The notes under the pieces were generated by a model that worked only from the letters and a program-made list of their open reading frames with translations, made no database searches and was not told the origin of the DNA. Below are positions 58,100-64,000 of a stretch of DNA of 64,000 nt, in pieces (position 1 is the first letter of the stretch; each line of letters starts with the position of its first letter). A program made the translations under genes and the position numbers. The stretch comes from Takakia lepidozioides (lineage: Eukaryota > Streptophyta > Takakiopsida > Takakiales > Takakiaceae): NCBI GenBank assembly GCA_030704615.1, contig CM060731.1, positions 36,642,001-36,706,000 of the forward strand, given 5' to 3'.

Positions 58100-58990
58100 A
58101 AACGACTTGATGCAGTTGTTTTACAGATTGTGAACGTTTGTTTCCAAGATGATTAAAATGTTGAAGTAAATTGTGAGGTTGTTAAGGTGCAACATCTGCA
58201 AGATGGCGCTATACCATGGCGGGGAGAATGACGTCGAGTTTGTGTTATACCGTCCAACTTCGAGGGATTCAGACTTGAAAGAAGTGCTCACGAGATATCC
58301 TAATATTTGCCCACTCCGTTTCACTGACTTGGTTGCTTTCCAAGAGATTTGCATGACGTACTAGAGGAGTTTGATTGAGGGGATACGGACATCTCAATAC
58401 TTGGCTTTTAGAGATGTAAAAAAAAAGACTATTGATGAGATTGACAGATGCACTAGGAGGGACATGGATGGCTACCACGCATGACGATTCTGTATGACGG
58501 AAGAGGTCGGGGTAAGAGAGTTTGCGAGGATGTTCAAAGGTAAGTTTGTTCATCTAGGTCTTCCCCGAAATGTGATTGTGAATCTTGGATCGGCCAGATT
58601 TGGAGATCCTTCACGTAGATCGAAGGAAAGAATGTAGCTTACAAATCTAGGTTTCATGGCATGGAAGGGGATTGGCCAACTTTTGTGATTGAATTTGGTG
58701 TATTAGAGTCACTTGTTGAGTTGCGTGCTGATGTAGTATTTTGGCTCACCAAAAGTGGTGGACAAACCCACATAGTCATCGTATTGATGATCAACAAAAT
58801 GACACGAGCTGAAATTCTTATCAAGCGGAGGGAGAATGTTCCTAGGACAGGACGGGTTTGTTTCACTTCTTGTCCCAACATAGGACTTATGCAGTCTATC
58901 ACTTTGCAAGCCAATGTTCAATGTAATGGTCATCCGCTTGTGATTCCTGCTGATAGAGTCTTTGATTTCTTCATGAAGACCATTGTGTAG
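58100..58990 (+). pseudogene. Relic gene with PD-(D/E)XK nuclease-like signature
   Basis: A plus-strand frame from 58173 continues through stops at 58362 and 58482 to about 58636, then a frame change leads into 58661-58990 (109 residues). In the second part, FVIEFGVLESLVELRADVVF with WLTKSGGQTHIVIVLMI follows the E-x-G-x-(S/L)-E ... D-x3-WL ... VIVL layout of PD-(D/E)XK-like proteins common in fungi, oomycetes and algal elements. The upstream part has no recognised domain (LVAFQEICMTY). The nuclease assignment rests on layout only, and catalytic residues are not confirmed. Confidence 0.4.
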
Positions 58991-59454
58991 TTAGTTTATT
59001 TTAGTTGTTCCTTGCTACACCATCTAATAACCAATAAAATCTTTGGTTTTTTGTTTTAAATATGGACTATGTATAGTTCATTTTTTATATACACCATAAT
59101 ACTAGACAATCAACCAAATAACACAAGTTAGATGTAAGTCCATGTTATAAGTTCCCTAGATAAAACTTGTAGTGAATACACATCCTTGGTAAACCCTGTA
59201 TTAAATTCTTTCAATTATTTTTATTGTATTATTATAAATTTTTATTATTTGATTATATATTATGTATTTATTGTAATAATACTCAATTTAAAGCTGAAAT
59301 TTGATTTTATATTTTCATATTGTCTTCTGTTGGTTACCTTTAATATTTTAGTCTATTATTTTGGGGAGTCGATCCCAAGATCGGTGTCTTTGCTCACCAA
59401 AGCATTAATATGTATTGGTGCTTCCTCCCCCATGATCCAAGGTTGATGTCCCCA
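58991..59454. other. AT-rich region, no gene supported
   Basis: Strongly AT-rich (59190-59360), with no domain in the short ORFs. It leads into sequence associated with the chromodomain fragment. Confidence 0.35.
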
Positions 59455-59658
59455 TCAACGTCTCTTCTGTTTTTGAGGTCGCCCTTCGAAAGCTGCAATC
59501 GCCTCGGGTGCGTTTCCCATTTCTGAGGCCCGTACCCAAGTTGTCTCCACTTGATGATAGCCCTTCCATTTCACAAACTCTGTTTCTCGAGTACGTGAAC
59601 AGAAGCACGTAGCTTCCGCGTTAGCCCGCATTACAAGACAACCCCCTCGGTAGCGCAA
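59455..59658 (-). pseudogene. Chromodomain fragment of a chromovirus integrase
   Basis: The minus-strand frame contains ETEFVKWKGYHQVETTWV followed by NAPEAIAAFEGR, the standard YLVKWKGY...STWEP...NAPELIxxFE chromodomain pattern of Ty3/Gypsy chromoviruses and of HP1. The sequence just below (59454-59360) could be linker or 3' LTR sequence. No integrase core is visible upstream, so only the 3' end of an element remains. Confidence 0.75.
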
Positions 59659-61433
59659 TTATAGTACGCGCACGCGCCAGGTACGCACTAGTACATGAAC
59701 TCCCAAAGAATGCGCAAGTTTCTTTGCCCCTTAGATGGGAGTCGCCCGATTTCGGCACTACGCAAACACACGACTTGTCCAATTTACCTCTTCCTGCTTT
59801 TGTAAGCTAGCATGCATTCTACATACTAGCCAACCACGCCATGCATCACCATTCCAGACAAATTATGAAACAACACATTTGGAAATGATTTCTTTACAAA
59901 CAAGATTTGTACAACACAAGTCTTTGCAATTAGATTCATGAGCTAGATAAACCGGACTAAGCATGTCCACGTTTTCTCCACTTTTCCCCAACCTCAAGTT
60001 TTTTTAAGATCTTAGGTCACTTCAGATCAATCAAGTTATATATCATTTTCTATTGTTTTATATCCATTAAAGTTAAGATTGTAGATTTGGAAGTCTCGAT
60101 GTATAGATGAGTTTTTGGGATCCCTTTAGAGCTTCAAATTTGTGCCCTTCAAAAAATTTGTAGATATATTGTTGACTGAGGAGTACAAGGCTTTTGAGCT
60201 CTTGTGGAGAAAGTTGTTTATATATGTTTGGAAAAAATGACACAACATTCTTGCGGAATTTGACTTCATATTGGCCAAGGATGACATCATCTCCATTAGA
60301 TTCCAACACAAGAGTTTTCCGAGAGTTTTCCGACATGACAAATTTTCCAAACAATGAGAACTCCCACCTCGAAAGTGATCATCATGAGGATAATTGGTGA
60401 CAGATGAAGAAATTGCAAAAATCAAGGGATACCTAGATTTTGGTCCTTTTAGATAGTACACTCTTTCATCTCTTCCGTTTCTTGGTAAGAGGGCATTTTT
60501 GCTTTTTATCTTTGCATGTTTGCCTCTTTATCTTTTAATGTCTGCTCAAACTTTTTATAATGTCACCCACTATAGTGCTCCTTGAGGTGTTTTGAGACTT
60601 TCAGCTTGTGATGGTCTTGAATCTGTCTGATGTTGAGTTACATGTTAGTGGTTGTTTGCCAGTATTATAATTAGGTATGGTCTTATGCATGTGACATATA
60701 CTCTTGTGTGTATGTTGATGTTGTCGTGTATTGTGTGCAGGCATGTCAGAGTTGTTGAGTTTACAAGGGACCAGACTAACCAGCACAAATATATGCTGCA
60801 GGAAGGTGGAGTGCAAGGAGCAACAATTCTTTGGCAGCGATGGTATTTAGATTGATCGTAAAGCATTGCTCCAAAATTCTCTTTGTAAATATAGTGCCGT
60901 CCCCAAGCAAAATTTCCTTGTTACAAGATTTTGCGCTGGCCCAAGCAATTCGGGATTATAGCCCTCAACCGGGGGCGTTCTCGTAATCTGGGCATGGACA
61001 AGGGGTAATTGTCAAGCAGTTCACGAGAGGTAAAGTTCTTAATTCCTACCCTCGAACTTTCCTGGATTTTCGAATATGCCTTGGGCTCCGTCCTCCTCTT
61101 AAATCCAGGTGGGGTAAGAACTTCAGCTTTTACAAAGGGAGTGACCATGTAGTGATGCAGTGACCAAATATGATGGCGTTTGTGGGCATGTACAATATAC
61201 TTGAACTCAACGTTGAATGTGTAGAGTGCCGTGGAAATGTAATGGCTCTTATGTATGCGGCCAAAGAACTTATGAGTATACAATTGAGGTTCATAATGCA
61301 AGTCCATTCGTATATATTCTCTTTTCTGCAACATAAATATTTTTCCTTCCACTTTTCCTATGGCAAGTTTGGATGTGTGCTTTTGGTTCCTTGTTTGTTT
61401 CCCTTTATATTAATCCAGTCCCCTAGACCATAA
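59659..61433. other. Intergenic region, no gene supported
   Basis: Only short ORFs on both strands. The minus-strand ORF at 61352-60921 has basic, protein-like composition near RRTEPKAYSKIQESSRVG but no recognisable domain and no repeat partner in the window. Confidence 0.35.
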
Positions 61434-61905
61434 ATTCCCTCTTTATTTCCCTATGCATTTAGGATATAATTTCCCTCTTGAAGTCCCCTGGAAATATCTT
61501 AACTTCTCTATTATTTCCCTTCGCATTAAAGTTCATATGGTATGAACTTCCCTCCTTGAAATTCCTACAATATAATTTTTCTCTTTATTTCCCTATGCAT
61601 TTCAGAATATAATTTCCCTCTTTGAAGTCCCTTGGAAATGTATGAACTGCCCTAGTTATTCCCTTTGCATTCAAGTCCCTAGGATATGAATTTCCCTCCT
61701 AAAATTCATAGAACCAAATTCCCTCTTTATTTCCCTATGCATCTTAGGATATAGTTTCCCTCCCTCAAATACATTAACTTCCCCCTTTGCATTCAAGTCC
61801 ATTTCCCTCCTAAAATTCATAGAACAAAATTCCCTCTTTATTTCCCTATACATTTTTGGATATAATTTCCCTCCCTCAAATACATTAACAAGGCCAGTGT
61901 GTCGC
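61434..61905. repeat. Tandem repeat of TTCCCTCTTTATTTCCCTAT units
   Basis: Four degenerate copies spaced about 110-145 bases, at about 61434, 61578, 61718 and 61829. Each is followed by GCATTT(A/C)AGGATATAATTTCCCTC or a close variant. The minus strand encodes two peptide repeats containing KLYPKM(Y/H)REIKREF, which is a translation of the DNA repeat and not evidence of a gene. Confidence 0.8.
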
Positions 61906-61932
61906 CAACAATGGCTGATGGTGATGAAACAT

Positions 61933-62572
61933 TTATGCGCCATGTCTTCTCGACATTTTTACAGCGTCGTAAACATCAACCTCCGGATCTGCACTCGATA
62001 TCAACATATCAATCTTTCGTGAAATAAGATCCTTGCGATAATACGTCTTGAATGTTTTTATGATTCCAGCATCCATATGTTGATAGTGGCTGGTGCAGTT
62101 AGGTGGCAGAAACTCGAGTCTGGTGACACGAATTTGTTCAACAATATATTCACCACCCAACCACTCAATGCCCTTCCTAGCTAGTGAGCAAGGGAACAAC
62201 CGGATCTTCTCCTGATCTGTTGCTTCATTGTAAATGGTGCACATTTTCTCAAATTGATTGAGATGAATATTTGGATCAGATTTCCCATCGTACAGGGGAA
62301 ATGGTGGTCGGGTTTTACTTGTTGCCAAAGCCATTGGTGTTGTTGGTGCAACTGGTGCTCCTAGTGCAACGGTTACTGCTGGTTGTCCAAACTGAAATGG
62401 TCTTGTGACCAGAGAAATTATCTAGAAGAAGTAGAACTTTCTTTTTCCCTGCAAGTCTCATTCTTCGCTCAAAGTCTAATAAAAATTTCTCAAACATTGA
62501 GATGCTGATTTCCAGCCATGGCAACACCTCACAATTTTCTCCTTTTCTCTTCATCGTCCTCTTGGATCTCAC
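61933..62572 (-). pseudogene. pogo/Tigger-type transposase fragment split by a gag-like segment
   Basis: Minus strand. 62572-62400 encodes the second catalytic Asp block of a DDE-1 transposase (MFEKFLLDFERRM, KKVLLLLDNFSGHK). 62140-61933 encodes the third block (LEFLPPNCTSHYQHMDAGII, KTFKTYYRKDL). Between them, at about 62395-62145, the frame instead reads PPFPLYDGKSDPNIHLNQFE with RLFPCSLARKGIEWL, which resembles the N-terminal part of a retrotransposon Gag. In intact relatives the two transposase blocks are nearly adjacent, so this middle segment is foreign. Confidence 0.7.
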
Positions 62573-64000
62573 CAGTCTCTTAATCCTCCACTTTCTTATC
62601 TACAATAAAAAAAAACTTTTGCTATAAACGCTCTTGTGGTGTCAGGGACAGCTGGCGTAGTCTCCTCTTCTCTTTTGCTCTCCGCCTCTCTATTGTAGAT
62701 GTGAAGTACACTAGAAGCATTCGTGTCATTTACCACTGGGGTAACGACTCATTTTGAGTCGTAAAAGTAAAAAAACTGGGATCGACTGGAAGTTACAACA
62801 GACGTGGTAGTTGGGTTGGACATCCAATGATTGGAGTGGTAAAGGACGCTGACGCGCGAACAACTGCTCAACGATTAATGCGATTAATGCTGAAGAACCA
62901 CGTGGCGTAACCAGGCGGGCCGCCCGTGTGTCTGACCTTTTGGGCTGACTTTGACTTTTCCCTCCGGATGAGTGGACCGACTCACTGAAGCGCGGTGACA
63001 CATGGACGCGGGCGTGGACGACGATGTGGATGCCGACGTGGCGGCGCCACGACGAGCACCACTGCTGCCACGTGGCCACGGGCACGGGGCGCCACGTGGT
63101 AGTAGACCACATAACTTGCAGTGCTACATGCCTAGTGGCAATTGCGACTGCGGAAGTTGGCGCAACCACTGCTTTACTACTTTACATGAAGTGCTCGAAC
63201 TTACTTGAACAATCATTCATAGTGATTCATGCTTTGGAGTTTTGGTGTTTGTAGTGAGTCGCCTAGTAATGCCATACAAGAGAACTAATCATGCATTAGA
63301 AATGCACAAACGATGAAAGACATGCCATAAAACAAAATAAAATGAAAATGAATGAAATGAAACAAAATGGTACTTTATTACATCTGTGGAAAGCTCAAAG
63401 AGCTTATGGGACAAAATGAAAAACACAAAGTAAAAAAGCAGCCCAAAAGCTACTGCTGCTCTGGGGATTGCCTAAGGGTCAAGGCCTCGTGCAAGTCAAG
63501 CAGTTTTGATCCTCATAATGCAAGACTTCAGTGAGTTCCACGAAATAGACCATCTACCCATGGAGGTTTCTTGTAGTTATTGATCCACAGGGAATCATAG
63601 GTAAATCTTTTGCTTGAAATTTGGCCCTCTACGATGAATCTGGACCACACTCTATCCCTGCTCCTTCAGCTATCCATGCCCCTCCACAAATCATGCATTC
63701 ATCCTTGCCTTGCTGCTAGTAGCTGACAATGACAACCTACATTTGTTCTAGGAAACACCCAACTCAGCTTATCACACTAGTTCTTATGCTCAATTGCGTC
63801 TGCTACTCTCTGAAATGTAGCAGGCATTCACCTTTTTGCCTCGGTTGTCCCATGATTGACTGGGGGCAGAAAAGTATTCATTCCACAGCTTCTCCTCATG
63901 TCTGTTACTTGTTTTTTGATAGCAGTATCATGTCAAAGTCACTCCAAACTAGATTCACTCAACCAGTTAACTTGCATAATTCAACATGGAAATTTTGGAC
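62573..64000. other. Region with a GC-rich island, no gene supported
   Basis: 62880-63130 is GC-rich and holds several CCACGTGG/CACGTGGC G-box-like words and short repeats of GACG/GGCGCCACG. Flanking sequence is ordinary. No coding exon was recognised up to the window end. Confidence 0.35.

Noticed and set aside
60921-61352. 143-residue minus-strand ORF
   Set aside because: Composition is partly protein-like, but there is no motif, no flanking exon and no paralogue in the window.

Overview
This looks like nuclear DNA of a streptophyte (land-plant lineage) with a repeat-dense, intron-bearing genome. A charophyte alga of the Chara type fits best. That is inferred from gene families and element types only; no ribosomal or organellar marker is present. 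Three host genes are well supported: a PHT1-type phosphate transporter (+, 35448-37358, two coding exons), a D-cysteine desulfhydrase (-, 45169-39556, ten exons) and an FPA-like RNA-binding protein with three RRMs and a SPOC domain (-, about 55265-49258, six coding exons). Exon phases were checked by hand and all junctions join in frame.

The first 35 kb is almost entirely mobile or repeated DNA. 1-3654 holds two overlapping ORFs of unrecognised function, probably one gene split by a single-base change in an A6 run, followed by a minisatellite. 4608-13940 is the remains of a Ty3/Gypsy-type element in which a C5-cytosine DNA methyltransferase lies directly upstream of the reverse transcriptase in the same reading frame, and the integrase carries a C-terminal PHD finger. 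The copy is dead: at least eight in-frame stops, three frameshifts, and an RNase H region replaced by a 5.1-kb MULE-like transposon (about 6976-12124, transposase on -). That insert has complex arms of GGCGCC-centred palindromes and poly-A-looped inverted repeats. Retrotransposon-borne methyltransferases are established for charophytes and dinoflagellates, so this is the strongest candidate for the unusual system in the window.

15.9-23.7 kb is a second unit: two arrays of short GCGACCGCC hairpins bracket long foldback repeats, two blocks of a ~120-bp satellite, and a minus-strand RING-finger gene whose frame stays aligned for 1.5 kb but is broken by five in-frame stops. 24-25.5 kb carries an acidic/Ser-rich ORF and a minus-strand LTR with a polypurine tract and TATA box. 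25.5-35.4 kb is AT-rich intergenic DNA with microsatellites, tRNA-like SINE heads and a short dispersed repeat.

35.4-55.3 kb is the host-gene part, with LINE zinc-knuckle fragments beside and inside the desulfhydrase gene. 55.6-64 kb returns to repeats: an ~830-bp element with 21-bp inverted repeats, two pogo/Tigger transposase fragments (one split by a gag-like segment), a PD-(D/E)XK-like gene relic, a chromodomain fragment and a ~120-bp tandem repeat.

No rRNA, intact tRNA, CRISPR or organellar genes were seen.
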